DNA of 64,000 bases from NCBI GenBank assembly GCA_036250225.1, contig JAPZLL010000031.1, positions 1-64,000 of the forward strand, in the 5' to 3' direction. Made by a program: the position numbers and the translations under genes. This stretch comes from Cercophora sp. LCS_1 (taxonomy: Eukaryota; Ascomycota; Sordariomycetes; Sordariales; Lasiosphaeriaceae). The notes under the pieces were generated by a model. The model did not search any database and was not told where the DNA came from. It saw only the letters and a list, made by a program, of their open reading frames with translations. Of the stretch, positions 10,193-21,014 are shown in pieces (positions within the stretch are counted from its first letter, which is position 1; each line of letters opens with the position of its first letter).

Positions 10193-10771
10193 CGTGGACG
10201 GTGACGGGTGTCCGAATGATGAAGCTGTCGTCGGCGCAGGCGCGTCGCGTAAAGGCCAAATCTGGCACTTGTACGGGGAAGCTAAGATGCGACCCCTGAA
10301 TTTGCTTGTCTAGAGTTGCTTGAGAGACCCTGTCATTCTCTACCAGGGGGAATTGCGATGTGGATTGGGCAGGATTTTGCCGTTTTCATGAACCGGGAAA
10401 GAAGACGTTGTCGTGGACACTCCATGCATTGGGAAACGGACATAAAACTTGGCACTCACTAAACGCTGAAGACTAGGATCCATAGCGGGAGGATGATACC
10501 ATAGCTTGCAGGGTACATGATTTCTTCACAGACTGCCGAGGGCGGCTCGTGGCCATCAACATAGGAGCGGGTATTCATAAAGCGTTATCTATCATCAGGC
10601 ATTAATAGACTACAGAAGCGAGAAGGGTCTCCCCGCAACTACAACCGACCAGCTTGCTCAGGAGTGACTGGGGTCCTATGGGTCTTGTTTGGGTGTATGT
10701 GATTCCATCTGTCCTAACCATCCTAGCATCTGATGGAAATCGTGACGCAAACTCGTGGTCTGTGTTGTGCT
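10193..10771. other. Convergent 3' region between PEX5 and REX1
   Basis: Both flanking genes end here. I see only terminator and 3'-UTR-type sequence and no coding evidence. Confidence 0.5.
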
Positions 10772-12934
10772 TTATTTCACACCCACAAATCCGATACCAT
10801 TCCTCGCGATCCTTACCGCCTTCTTGAGCAGCTGGTCCTCTGCATCGGTCCACTTCACGCTCAGCTCATCCCACTTGGAGCCGGGCGTGTTGTACTCCTT
10901 TCTGAACTGTTCCTTCATCGCCTGAAGCCTGCCCACCTCCCTCGGGTCGCCTGTTCCGCTTAGGATTATCAAGGCTGTACAAGGGGGTAGGGCGTCATGT
11001 ATGCGCTTGAGACGCTGCGCCAGGGTTGTGACACAGTTTTCGAGCTTTGAGACTGCAGGAGCATCGTCGTAGTTGAGAGCGTCGGGGCCCGGGGCGGAAG
11101 GTGAGCTACTGGACTCCTCGGCGGCGTCCATTCTGTTGCGGTTCCACCAGCCTTGCAGGGCCTCCAACTCCCGCATGCGCGCCCAAACAAAGTCGACACC
11201 ACCGCCGGGGACGACCAGACCATCCGGGTCTCCCTTGACAGCTCGGATGACGCCCGCCTCAACCTCCGCGTCAGACTTGCATGAAATGGCTACCGTTGCG
11301 GCGTTACACGCGCTCCTAGTCACATCACCCCAGTCCACAGCTGCGCTGCTTTTGCCGACGGGGAGGCCTCCTTTCGCTTCTGGCCCGGCTGTTGCACGGT
11401 AGGCTGTCCCGGCACGGGCAAGACGCTTGAAAATGTTCTCGCCTTGATTCTCACCAGCTGCCCACTCCTTACCCTTCTCGCACTTTTTCTTGACGAGATC
11501 GAGACATGTCTTGGCGTCCTCAATGCTGTCATGGCCGGCAACGGCCCCGTCGCCCTTTTGGATGTGTCTGGCCAAGAACTTTTGTGCGAGATACTTGAGA
11601 GAAGACTTGAGAGGTGGCCCAATCGGATGGGGAAAGAGCATGGAAGTGTCGACAATAAAGGGATGGGCCAGTTGCATCGCCTTGAGGTCCGAATCAAGAG
11701 AGTGCCCGACGAGGATGGTGCGGGGAGTAAGGAGATCCAGCAATCGGGCCTGGATATCCTTAAGCGTCGTAGTTACTGGGTCGAGCATCTCCTTTGTGAT
11801 GCCGGAAAACCTGGTGACGTAGTCGATGATGGGCTTTTCCGGCTTGACGAGCTCATCTAGCACCACGTCGCCACTCCATGAGACCAAGCTGATTCTTGTG
11901 AGTGAGAATTCTTTCTCTCCTGTCATGCACATTTCGCAGTCCAAGGCCAGCACTTCCCGACCTGATGTGAGGCTTCCCTGCTGAATCTCTTCTTCGAGAA
12001 CATCTCCATCCTCAAGGCTCGAGACGCGGGTGTGCACCCAACCCTCTGGGTCTTGGAAGTTGTCTCTCCGCTCTCCGTCCGGCAACATCGCAGGGTGAGT
12101 AGGGAAGCCGTGCTCAGTTAGTTCGCTCGGAGACGCCAAGAATTCCGTAATCCTTGTCCTTTTATCCTGCCATCCCTTAGGGTCTGTGACGTGCTTGACG
12201 CCGCCCTTTTCATCCTTGTTCTTGGGAGGCGGTGCGGTAAGCATTGAGTTGATGGGTGAGTGCAATTTGCCATACTTGTCATCGCCCGGAGCCCTGACAG
12301 GCCACAAATGCTCAAACATGTCGGCAAAGGGCTGGAGTGCCTCCGGGAGCTCTTCTTTCTTGAGTGGGCGAGGATAGTAATCATCTGGAGAGGTCGCGGT
12401 ACGCTCAACGGCTTGATCGGTAGGAATGTTATTGTATGCAGAGAAATCTACACTCTTCTTGAACATGGCCTCCTCGAGACCAGGGACGAGGATGGTGACA
12501 ATCTTGCGAAACTCTGGACGGTGCTGGATCGAGACCCATTGCGGGGCAGGTCCATCCGCAAAGAGGTACAAAATCAGATCGCGCAAGGACGACACATTGA
12601 TCTTGGATTGGAGTCTTGCCTTTGGCGAAAAGGTGATGGCGGGGTATTTCCTCGAACCGGCCGCCGGTGTTTTCTTGTGCTTCTTGACTGCTCGACCGCG
12701 CTCAATCGTTTGCCAGCCATCGTCCTCCTCGACGTCGTGAGGGCTCGGTCTCTTCAGACTTCCTGATGACTCGCTCTGCTGGGTTTTCGGCGAGTCGGGC
12801 TGGTCAGCGGACGGATTCTCGTTGGACGCGCCGGTTGCTGTATTCGTTGTCGCATCGCTGACAGCATCTTGCGCCCGATCCAGCACGGAGGCGAGGCTCG
12901 TACGATTCGCCTTGTTTTTCTTGTTCTTGCCCAT
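10772..12934 (-). CDS. REX1: Rex1-type DEDDh RNA exonuclease
   Basis: A single 720-residue frame starting at ATG 12932-12934. This family trims 3' ends of 5S rRNA, 5.8S and tRNA precursors in the nucleus. The N-terminus is Lys/Asn-rich (MGKNKKNKANR), basic and probably nucleolar. A Rex1-specific N-terminal region (RPEFRKIVTILVPGLEEAMF) precedes the exonuclease domain, about residues 328-500. Catalytic motifs are ALDCEMC (D332, E334), GHSLDSDLKAM, and GHDSIEDAKTC for the terminal His and Asp. The C-terminal region, with LIILSGTGDP, matches the extension in fungal Rex1/Rnh70 proteins. The assignment to Rex1, not Rex3 or Rex4, rests on length and the N-terminal region. Confidence 0.9.
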   Translation of the reverse strand: MGKNKKNKANRTSLASVLDRAQDAVSDATTNTATGASNENPSADQPDSPKTQQSESSGSLKRPSPHDVEEDDGWQTIERGRAVKKHKKTPAAGSRKYPAITFSPKARLQSKINVSSLRDLILYLFADGPAPQWVSIQHRPEFRKIVTILVPGLEEAMFKKSVDFSAYNNIPTDQAVERTATSPDDYYPRPLKKEELPEALQPFADMFEHLWPVRAPGDDKYGKLHSPINSMLTAPPPKNKDEKGGVKHVTDPKGWQDKRTRITEFLASPSELTEHGFPTHPAMLPDGERRDNFQDPEGWVHTRVSSLEDGDVLEEEIQQGSLTSGREVLALDCEMCMTGEKEFSLTRISLVSWSGDVVLDELVKPEKPIIDYVTRFSGITKEMLDPVTTTLKDIQARLLDLLTPRTILVGHSLDSDLKAMQLAHPFIVDTSMLFPHPIGPPLKSSLKYLAQKFLARHIQKGDGAVAGHDSIEDAKTCLDLVKKKCEKGKEWAAGENQGENIFKRLARAGTAYRATAGPEAKGGLPVGKSSAAVDWGDVTRSACNAATVAISCKSDAEVEAGVIRAVKGDPDGLVVPGGGVDFVWARMRELEALQGWWNRNRMDAAEESSSSPSAPGPDALNYDDAPAVSKLENCVTTLAQRLKRIHDALPPCTALIILSGTGDPREVGRLQAMKEQFRKEYNTPGSKWDELSVKWTDAEDQLLKKAVRIARNGIGFVGVK

Positions 12935-13448
12935 CGCGAAGTAGCGCGCAGGCTGGCGCTCTGTATTCGGAGAGATTATGTGCGGCTGCGAAACAGATTG
13001 GTCGTGCTCGAACGGTTGAAGCCTAAATGGAGCTCACTTGGGGAGGATCAGTTCGGCGTACAGGCAGCATCTTGAAATTCCCTCTGGAAAACCCCACCGC
13101 CAAGTAAGTCCGGCAGAATAGCCCACTTGCAAAGGCGGTGAAAATGGCCCGGCCCTCTCATTGGTTACCGTAACACGAGCAGGGGTCATCCCACGGCAGG
13201 CAGTCTGGCAGCAGTAACGGTGTTGGGGTGCATCCTCAGCGCGTCAGGACTTGCGCACATAGCAAAGAAGTAAACCCGCCCAAATGCAAATGCCATCCCA
13301 ATATACATGATCCTTATATTCGATCAACCAACTTGTTTCCCCAATGAAGCCTAATAACCCGAGCACACGATTCAGACTTTCCGCTGATCCTGGATGAAAC
13401 CCTCACGGCGAGCGTCCCTCTCATCTTGCAAAGTCAGAGCCATCAATC
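12935..13448. other. Divergent promoter REX1 / Mis18-like gene
   Basis: Intergenic region between two divergent starts. No small gene seen. Confidence 0.5.
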
Positions 13449-15007
13449 ATGGAATCCGTCTACTGCAACTGTAAAAAATGCGACACTACAATCGGGCTGT
13501 TTATAAACCTGTGGACGCGAATCGGAAAGAGTTACTACAGCCCAATTGTCGATCCTGACGGAGAGCTCGCAGTGCGCCCTGACGGCGACACGCGCATCGG
13601 GGAAACAGACACATTAGTCGAGGAATGGTAGGACTGTTCACCGGGTTTCAATGGAGTGGACCATCTGACCACTTGCGCAGCCACCTTCAAGATATCGTTT
13701 GTTTCGACTGCAGCGCAGTAGTGGGCTTGAAGTGCGTGGAGACGCCAGTCAACCATGTCCTTGATGAGTGAGTGCATCCTCCTCTTTCTCCTCGAGAACG
13801 CGCCTGACATCCATCCTCAAGGAACCAAGTCTTGCTGCGACTCGCATCCGTGGAGCTCCTTAGCAGGGATGGCCAGGAGGTCGAGTTCAAAACCAAGCGT
13901 GTTCTCGATGTGAAAGAGCCCTCCAAGGTGAACACAAATAGGTTCACCGACTTGCCCAATGGCAGCGGCTTTAACGCGTCCACATTTCCGCAATTTGTTG
14001 ATCTTGTCCAGTTGCAAGCAGATCTTGATGGCCAGCGTCAAGATATCGACCGAATCGACAATGAAGGTTTTGAAGCGGTCGCCGCGCTGGATAAGAGGGT
14101 CAACCGCATCGATGTGACGGTGACCAAGTTTACGGATGCTCTCAGTAACCACCGTCGAGATCTAGTTGGAGTTCAGAAAAGCATAACCTCGTTCAAGACT
14201 GAACTCGGCCAAACGAAACAAGCATCCCAGGACGCCGTGGTAGCTGGCCTCGAAGAAAAGCTCAATGCTACGGACGGTGCACTCACCGAGGTTCGAAGGG
14301 ATTTTGGGACCCTGGAAGGTCGACTGCGAAAGGAACTGTCAAGTCTGAGAACTGAAATCCGCCAGTGCAAGCAAGGAATCGAAGAGCTCAAAGCTGACGT
14401 GCGGGACCGAGTTTCCACACATGACCATGCCCAGGACATGGCGGCGCTGAGGAATGAAATGGCGCAGATGAGACGTCAAATGGACGAAATGCGCTCAAGG
14501 GGTGCTGATCGAGCCGCTGCCCCTTTTCCTTCAAAGGAGCTTGATATCCTCACGAGCAACATATCCAACATCCGCAACAGAGCAAGCCAGGTTGAGACGC
14601 TTCAGATGGAGTTCGAGATTCTCAAAGGGCGAGTCGAACGAGTTGAAGCAGCCAGTAGACAAAGCCCCGACGATCGAATAGTGGCACATCCCATTGGCCA
14701 GGACAGCATGGCATCTTATAGCGATGGGCTTCCTAGCCAGCGCAAAAGGGCTTCTTCGGGGATCGGTATCACGCCAATGACACACCAAGCATCCAAACGA
14801 ACCGCATACGCGTCCAACTTCTCACAATCTTCGTCTCATATTTACGACGTTCCAGACGAGTGGGTTACACCAGAATCTATCCGCACGGATCAAAAGGTGT
14901 TGGATGAGGGTGAAGATGGTGCTCGTGCAGTGAAGTTGACGCGATCGGGCAAAGTGGACAAGAGGAGCCTACGCGTCAAAAAATCTACAAATGGGAAGAA
15001 ATCATGA
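13449..15007 (+). CDS. Mis18/Yippee-like zinc protein with long coiled coil
   Basis: Exons are 13449-13627, 13681-13767 and 13822-15007, giving 483 residues. The N-terminal 110 or so residues have a CxxC pair at C8/C11 (with C6) and a second pair at C67/C70 followed by C78, about 55 residues apart. This spacing and order suit the Mis18/Yippee/cereblon-type zinc beta-tent. The motif CFDCSAVVGLK resembles the second half of Mis18 domains. Residues about 160-410 form a long coiled coil with LSSLRTEIRQCKQGIEELK-type heptads. The tail is basic and Ser/Thr-rich. Mis18 proteins prime centromeres for CENP-A loading, and a Mis18-like role is a guess from the architecture. An unrelated zinc-ribbon coiled-coil protein remains possible. 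Confidence 0.6.
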
Positions 15008-15058
15008 CATTAAGCATCAACAGGGTATCAGTACAGCTATTCGCCCAACCTATCCTCG

Positions 15059-16897
15059 TCAGAGTCCACCCACGATCAAGTCGCTCCACAACTTCTCGCC
15101 TTCTTTGAGGAACTCTTCCATGTCTAGATCAGCGGCAGATCCAGATGCACTCTGCCCTTTCACAAGGACATTGCCAGCAGCGATTCCACGTCCAGGACCT
15201 GTCAGCGCGTCCATAACACTGGGGGCCAGAGCGGCGAGCACCCTCAGAGGCTTCAAAACGGCGTTCTCAACGAAGGCTCCAGCCATTGGGTCTTCAGGGT
15301 CCTTTGCCCAGGCCTGAAGCAAGGCAGACTCCTTTTCCCGACCCTGCAAACCCTCCACTTCGTGCAGCATATCGCGAGCTTCCTTCAGCACGTCCCAATC
15401 CGCCGCGGCACCAATTGCGCCCCAGTGGACGGTGAGGCGAAGCACTGCCTCACACATCGAAACATGATCGAGCTTGTTCATGAACTCGCCGAGGTCCTTG
15501 AGAGGACAGTCATTGACAAGAACACCCTTTGCAGCAAGTCTTCCAATGGCGCCCAGCAGCTTCGCTACCATCAGCATCCCCTTGATCCGCCAGGGCATAA
15601 AGGGAGCGACGAGCTTGACCGGATCGCACATCAGAGCGGAAAAACACGCCAACGGCAAGGCGTAGACGAAGGTCCGCGTGTCGGTCTGGCAGGACTGGGT
15701 TGCTTCAAGGATAGTCTGGGGCACTGGCTCGACTGCCCACATGTGTGCCTGCGTCAACGACTTGCACAGCTTCCATCGCTGTTCGAGGACCTTGGGTCCG
15801 TCCTGGGACATGGCTGGCGAATTCCACGCGCCGTGTATCGTCTTGATCTTAGCAGGTAATACGTTCGATCTATCGACCCGGGGTTTTCGCAAGTTGTCCA
15901 AATCGGGGCGCAAACTGAACTTGTTCAGCGCGATCACCGGGGACTTGGCGCAAATCTGGTAAACGTCCAGGTCATCTCGGCACGCAGGACAAACACATTC
16001 AAAGTGATAAAGCTCTAGGCCGGCTTGCCGTGCCGGCTTCGGCAAGGTGTTGTCTGTTTCGGCCTGTCAGTGGATGACAAGCCCGGACGTTTCAAGATCA
16101 CGAACCGATATAAGATATCTCAATCTCGTTGCCCTCTGGAATTGGGCTCTGTGCTCTGAGCATTGCCGTCCTCTTGTCGAAGCCAATGAATGCGTTCGGT
16201 ATGCAGGAGTGATTGACCATAGAGAGCCCGGCGTCCAGGAATATGCCAGCCATTCCAGTATCCGCGTCCAGTCGATTGAACGCGTTCGTTTGGATCTACA
16301 ATAATCAGCCCTCATTCTTTTCTCACCCAAGTTATAATTCACCTTGCAAAGGACCTCCTTCGCCCGCTCCAGCATCTGATCTGTCTCCGGCAACCCACCA
16401 TAGATAACGGCGGCCATAGACTGGAGCTGAAAATCACTCCAGACCTTCTCCCTCCTGCGGAACCCGTCCACATTGCCTTGCAGCAAGCCTCCATTCCCAA
16501 AAGCCGCTTCCATCGCCTTATCCTTGGCGGCAAGCAGCAGAAGAACCTGGGCTACAGCTCGGGTGGGAGTAGGAAGCCAGTCCCTGCCGCTGGCTTCGTG
16601 CACACGGATGAACATCTTGCACTCAAGCTTGTGGATATTCTTCCAATGGGCGCGCTGGCAGTCCTGGGAGCAGTACACCGTGACTCTGCAACCAGTACAA
16701 GCCCGCATCGAGGGCCCACCCGGCTGCTGTCTCCGAAGACAGTAATTGCATGTCATTCTCATGCCCGGGCCATCCGGGAGGGCAATAAGGGGGGTGTCAA
16801 AGGTAGCAATAAGCTCACCCGGGGTAAACGGGCGGGTTGCGACGAGGGAGCGCCCCCTGGACGTCTTGATGATCTTGGTTCCCGGTGGAGCAGCCAT
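15059..16897 (-). CDS. SET-MYND (SMYD-like) protein
   Basis: Exons are 16897-16343, 16295-16106 and 16053-15059, giving 579 residues; the introns are short (47 and 52 bp). A SET domain split by a MYND zinc finger is the SMYD arrangement: N-SET about residues 8-48, MYND about 50-93 (CNYC, CTGC, YCSQDCQ and HKLEC). The SET core is NHSCIPNAFIGF followed by ISYIDNTLPK. After it comes a post-SET cysteine cluster FECVCPACRDD. The rest is a helical C-terminal region, as in SMYD proteins. Members methylate lysines on histones or other proteins; the substrate cannot be told. Splicing was checked by phase: the second splice produces ISYID. It ends 51 bp from the end of the convergent Mis18-like gene. 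Confidence 0.88.
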
Positions 16898-17336
16898 GTT
16901 CGGACGGTTTTTGGGGCGGAATATCCGACCGAAAAAAAAAAATCAGGAAATCAGCTTAGGGCCAGGCAGCCGAAATCCAGCTTTTGTACATCAATTAGAC
17001 GGGAAAATTGCCAACAAACCCCGGCTACCCACGCATTCCCAGTGGATGCCTAGGAGGACCGTTTGCTTCCCGGACTCTCCAAGCCGTGATGTCGGTGTGA
17101 ACCCACTAGCCCGATGGACAGCAGATAGTTGCATAAATCGCTTATGTAGCTCTCCGCAAACGCACCCCTCCAACCAAAAAAGCTCCCCGCAGCTTGCTGA
17201 AAGAGCTCCCAGCAAGCAATAGCGGGGCAAGAACACCACAGCCATCCCATCAACACCCTCACTTCCCACCACCCCTCCACCATCATTTCAAACTCTTCGA
17301 CCTTGCGTCCCACCTGAAAAGCCAACCCACGCCAAA
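16898..17336. other. Divergent promoter SET-MYND / prefoldin 5
   Basis: An A-run at about 16934-16942 and C/T-rich leader sequence. No gene seen. Confidence 0.5.
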
Positions 17337-18049
17337 ATGGCAACCCGCAACCAACAAGAGACTGGTAACTCCCCCTCCCCACACCATGAAATGACCCCTC
17401 GAACGTAAAAGTCCTAACCTCCCAACCCACTCCAAGTGAGTCTCGACAGCCTCTCGCCCCAACAGCTGAGTGCCGTCAAGAAGCAGCTCGACGAAGAAGT
17501 CGAGCACCTCTCAGCCTCATACACCCAGTTAGCCGCCGCCCAAGCAAAGTTCAAGGAGTGTCTGCGAGTCGTCAAGACTAGCGGACCTGCCTCATTCGAT
17601 GGTATAAACACTGGAAAACCGTTAATAACCTCAGAACCTTGAAACAGCTAACTCGCTCAAGATAAAAAGGATATCCTCGTCCCCCTGACAAATTCTCTCT
17701 ACGTCAAGGGGAAACTGTCTAAGCCCGATAGGGTGATTGTGGACGTTGGCACGGGCTTCTTCGTTGAAAAGGTGAGATTATTGTAAATTTATGAGGTATG
17801 CATCCCTGATTCCACGACCAGGATACGAAAAGTGCTGCCGAATTCTACGAGGCCAAGATCAGTGAGCTGGCGGCCAACATCAAAGACCTTGAGGGCATTG
17901 TGCAAAGCAAGACCAACAGTCTGCGTGTTGTCGAAGAAGGTACGTTGCTCGCTGTTTCTGCGTCTCCTCAGCGTTGATGACATTCTTTAGTTTTGAGGCA
18001 AAAGGTCTTGACAGCAGGAGGACAACAAGCACAGGCACAGGCAGCGTAA
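17337..18049 (+). CDS. GIM5: Prefoldin subunit 5
   Basis: Five exons (17337-17364, 17437-17601, 17662-17771, 17822-17939, 17991-18049) encode 159 residues. Prefoldin is the hexameric cytosolic co-chaperone handing unfolded actin and tubulin to CCT; subunit 5 is an alpha-type subunit. The N-terminal helix (LSPQQLSAVKKQLDEEVEHL) is followed by the beta hairpin segment ILVPLTNSLYVKGKL and VIVDVGTGFFVEKD, then the C-terminal helix and a short Gln/Ala tail. All joins keep phase, for example ETVSLDSL across intron 1. Length matches the family (about 150-160). Confidence 0.93.
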
Positions 18050-18193
18050 GGTAATTTGCAAGATCCATTGACCGGGTTTGAAGCCTAGCAACCTTCGGTA
18101 GACTACGAACTAATCTAGAAGCTTGCGCCTGCCTATTTTGTTATTTTTCTGTTATCTGCATAAACGAGGAGGAGCGGTGAGCTTTCGGCGCCA

Positions 18194-19928
18194 TCAAGCT
18201 TCATCAATTCCTGCCTCAGACTCTTTTTTTGCCTCGCGATTCACCACGTCAAGAATATTCTGGACGGTCTGGATCCAGCAGAAGAGGCCAGTCCAAGGGA
18301 CTGTCGTCGTCTTGTAATCGGCCCGATTCTTCCTGTTGTCCATCAAGAACGTCTCCATGAAACTGATCCACGAACGAGGCTCGAGCAGAAGGTTGGCGAG
18401 ATCCATCTTCGTATCCCAGTCCGGAGCGAATAACGCTGCTCCAACGCCGTGAACTTCGTGGGTTCCATCGGTACCCATCTTGTGCAGGAGACTGATCTCA
18501 ACGCTGTAGAAAGAACTGAGCGCATACGTCCAGGTAACCTTGCCGTAGGTGTCGCCAACTCCGTACACCTGCTCGAAGCCGGGACTGACTTTGAAGACAG
18601 GAAAAGCCCCACCCGCAAGCTCGCCGGTGAAATTGATCGATTTCTTGAGCTGAGCGCGGCCAAATGGGACGTGGAGTTTTACCTCGTCTTCATCCAACAT
18701 GCCGATAACCTCGAGCATCCAGTCAAATCGGCTACTCAAAGTTAGCAATTTCCTCCAATACCGCTTTGAGCGACAAGGATAAAAACTCACTCCTCTGGGC
18801 ACGCAGTTATGATCTGCATCGTGCGAGGCTGCGTCTCTGTTCTGTAGACCTGGAACGGGCCAAAGTAGTTGTCGATGACCTCCTTTCCGGCCTGCCCAAT
18901 GGGCGCCTTGGTGAACGAGCTCTCGATGATTGACTCAACAACCAGGTTCTTGGTCATCACGACGACGGAATGAACCGGCTTCACCGCGTACACCTTGACG
19001 CCGCCAGCGACCGAGACGAACTCACTGTTGTCGGAAAGCTTCTGGTGGAGGGATTCTACCTTGTTGGGGTCACAAACACTCCGAAAGATTAGCTCCAGAT
19101 CATCAATGACAAGGGGGCACTCACTTGACATCCAGCTGAGCTGTACCACGCGGTCCGGCCCGGAGGGTTAGCTTCTCGAGCTCGGGATACGTGTATGTCG
19201 TCTTTCCCTTGGTCCACTGCTGGAGACTGAGAGTACCAAAACGGACTCGCATGCGCATCCTGTGCGGAGCATTGCGCAGGTTATTGAACGGAGCCTCAAT
19301 GGTCTTTTCCAGTTCCTTTCTGTACACCATCTCGGCAGCGACCGTCGGAGAAAAGTTGAAGCTGATGGGGCCAGGGGGCATCGCCTCAGCGACAGGCCGC
19401 GCACCCACGGATCCATCCTTGAGCTCCATTGTGACCATACGGTCCTCGTGGCCTTCTATCAGAGGGTAGAGCAAGACCCAGGTGATCCAGGTATCACCCT
19501 CGTCGTTCTTGATCTTCAAAACCCGCTCGAGGGCTTTGATGGCGAGGTCGAAGTCCTTCTCCACGCAGGCCAAGATCTTGATGGCATTGGGCCCCCGGTA
19601 GGGGGCATGGCTGATCTCGCAGTAGTACTGCTTCTCGATCTGCTTGATGACAAAGTCTGTTTCCAGATCATCGTCATCCAGCTGGGCGTACTCGTCACCC
19701 AGGATGGTATGGTAACGCTGCATTGATCAGACATTGCAGCTAAAGACCGGGAATTTGTCGGAAATGCGGTAAACTTACAGCGGGAAGCCAAGGCAACGCA
19801 GGAAGCTTGCGCCGAACCGGGGTCGGGGCAGGCTTCGGGTCACGGAATTTATGTGCGGCGCCGCCGCGATTGCTGGGACGGACTCTGTTCCCCGCCATGC
19901 TTGCTAGACCCCGCATTGTTAGTTTCAT
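18194..19928 (-). CDS. Conserved-looking fungal protein of unknown function
   Basis: Exons are 19928-19779, 19717-19125, 19078-18791 and 18731-18194, about 522 residues, with introns of 46-61 bp. The last acceptor could equally lie 3 nt earlier. I cannot name the family. The segment IKQIEKQYYCEISHAPYRGPNAIKI with VEKDFDLAIKALERVL looks like an alpha-beta RNA-binding (KH-like) fold, and a second alpha-beta region follows (KLHVPFGRAQLKKSI). Neither has clear catalytic residues. Starts at 19928, 19916 and 19898 are all in frame; the last gives MAGNRVRPSNRGG. No signal peptide or membrane segment is seen. Codon use is like that of neighbouring core genes, so it is likely a real conserved gene. 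Confidence 0.75.
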
Positions 19929-20800
19929 ATTTCTGCTGATACTTTCCAAGGTATTGTTTGGTTCAAAAGGTTGAAGCTGGGGGTGGACGAACCTCGACAG
20001 ATTCCCAGAATGACAAGCACTGGATGTCGCAGTGTGAAGGAGGGAAGAAGGAGGATCAACTGAGTTCGCAGCAGAGATTTCTCTTAAGATCCCAGGCCCG
20101 TAATAAGAATAATTCGTTGGACCCGCATGCGAACTTCAGATCGCGAGGCAACAATCGTGGAGTCTTGGCCGCCGAGCTTGACTTAGGACACACGTTCCGG
20201 GTTGCCCACGGCCAGAAACCAGAAACAAGATCTGGTAGCGTTTCAAACTGCAGCAGCAGTCACGTTGAGGCTACGGTTGGAAAGAGCTCAGTGCTCACAT
20301 GCTCAGTTTAACGTGAAAGTGGGCACACCAAGCCAAGGGAGGAATAATGTGTTGGCACACCTGACTGGGAAAGAGCACATCGCCTGTTCTTTCTCATCAA
20401 GCCACAACTGTTGGTCCCAATGCAAGTAACCCCGTTCATGGCGCTAGGAGGAGGATTGGCAATTTCAGGGTGCAAACAAGAACAAAAAACAAGATGTGAC
20501 TTTGTTCCAAGATTTCAAGAGAATAGGGGTCAACCTCGTTCAGCATTTTGCAACTGGCTCCAACCTCTGGAACGTGAAAGTCTGACAGGAATAAAGTGAT
20601 AATCATTCACATAGGACTGATAAATTTACTAGCTACTTACAATCTCCTTTCATCAATTCTTGGTGAGGTTACTCTCGTACCGATGGACTCTTGACTGGAT
20701 ATAAGCAGCCTGCTTTCTCTCTTCGATGCAATTAGCGGTACTCCGCCGCTTGAATATTTCTATATCCGTAAAGTCTTGGCCTCAAACTGACGCTGTGGCG

Positions 20801-20833
20801 CCTGTCAGGCTTCCCCCGTGGGGGCCCGACAGG
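20801..20833. repeat. Imperfect hairpin upstream of ORC1
   Basis: CCTGTC (20801-20806) pairs with GACAGG (20828-20833), and inside it CCCCC pairs with GGGGG. It lies 13 bp before the ACGCG motif pair. Confidence 0.4.
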
Positions 20834-20845
20834 GGTGCAAATGAA

Positions 20846-20874
20846 CCAAGACGCGCTCAAGGCCCAAGACGCGT
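20846..20874 (+). promoter_or_regulatory. Two MCB-like ACGCG motifs before ORC1
   Basis: CCAAGACGCG occurs at 20846-20855 and again at 20864-20873, an 18-bp direct repeat. The second copy completes ACGCGT (20869-20874), the MluI cell-cycle box bound by MBF in yeasts. It lies 141-169 bp upstream of the ORC1 start. Function is inferred from known regulation of replication genes. Confidence 0.45.
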
Positions 20875-21014
20875 CAAACAAGCCCGCCCTGTTCCTCCCA
20901 GCGCCAAAGATTCGCTCGCCAATACCCAAGAAACCACCAGCCCTCCAGTCACACAACACGACAATTGACTTTGAGGCATTGATCTCCTAATTATCCACAT
21001 TTTCACATAGCAAG

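Larger units (their letters stand above)
19929..21014. other. Divergent promoter region, ORC1 side
   Basis: No gene seen. It contains an imperfect hairpin at 20801-20833 and the ACGCG motif pair at 20846-20874 upstream of ORC1. Confidence 0.55.
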
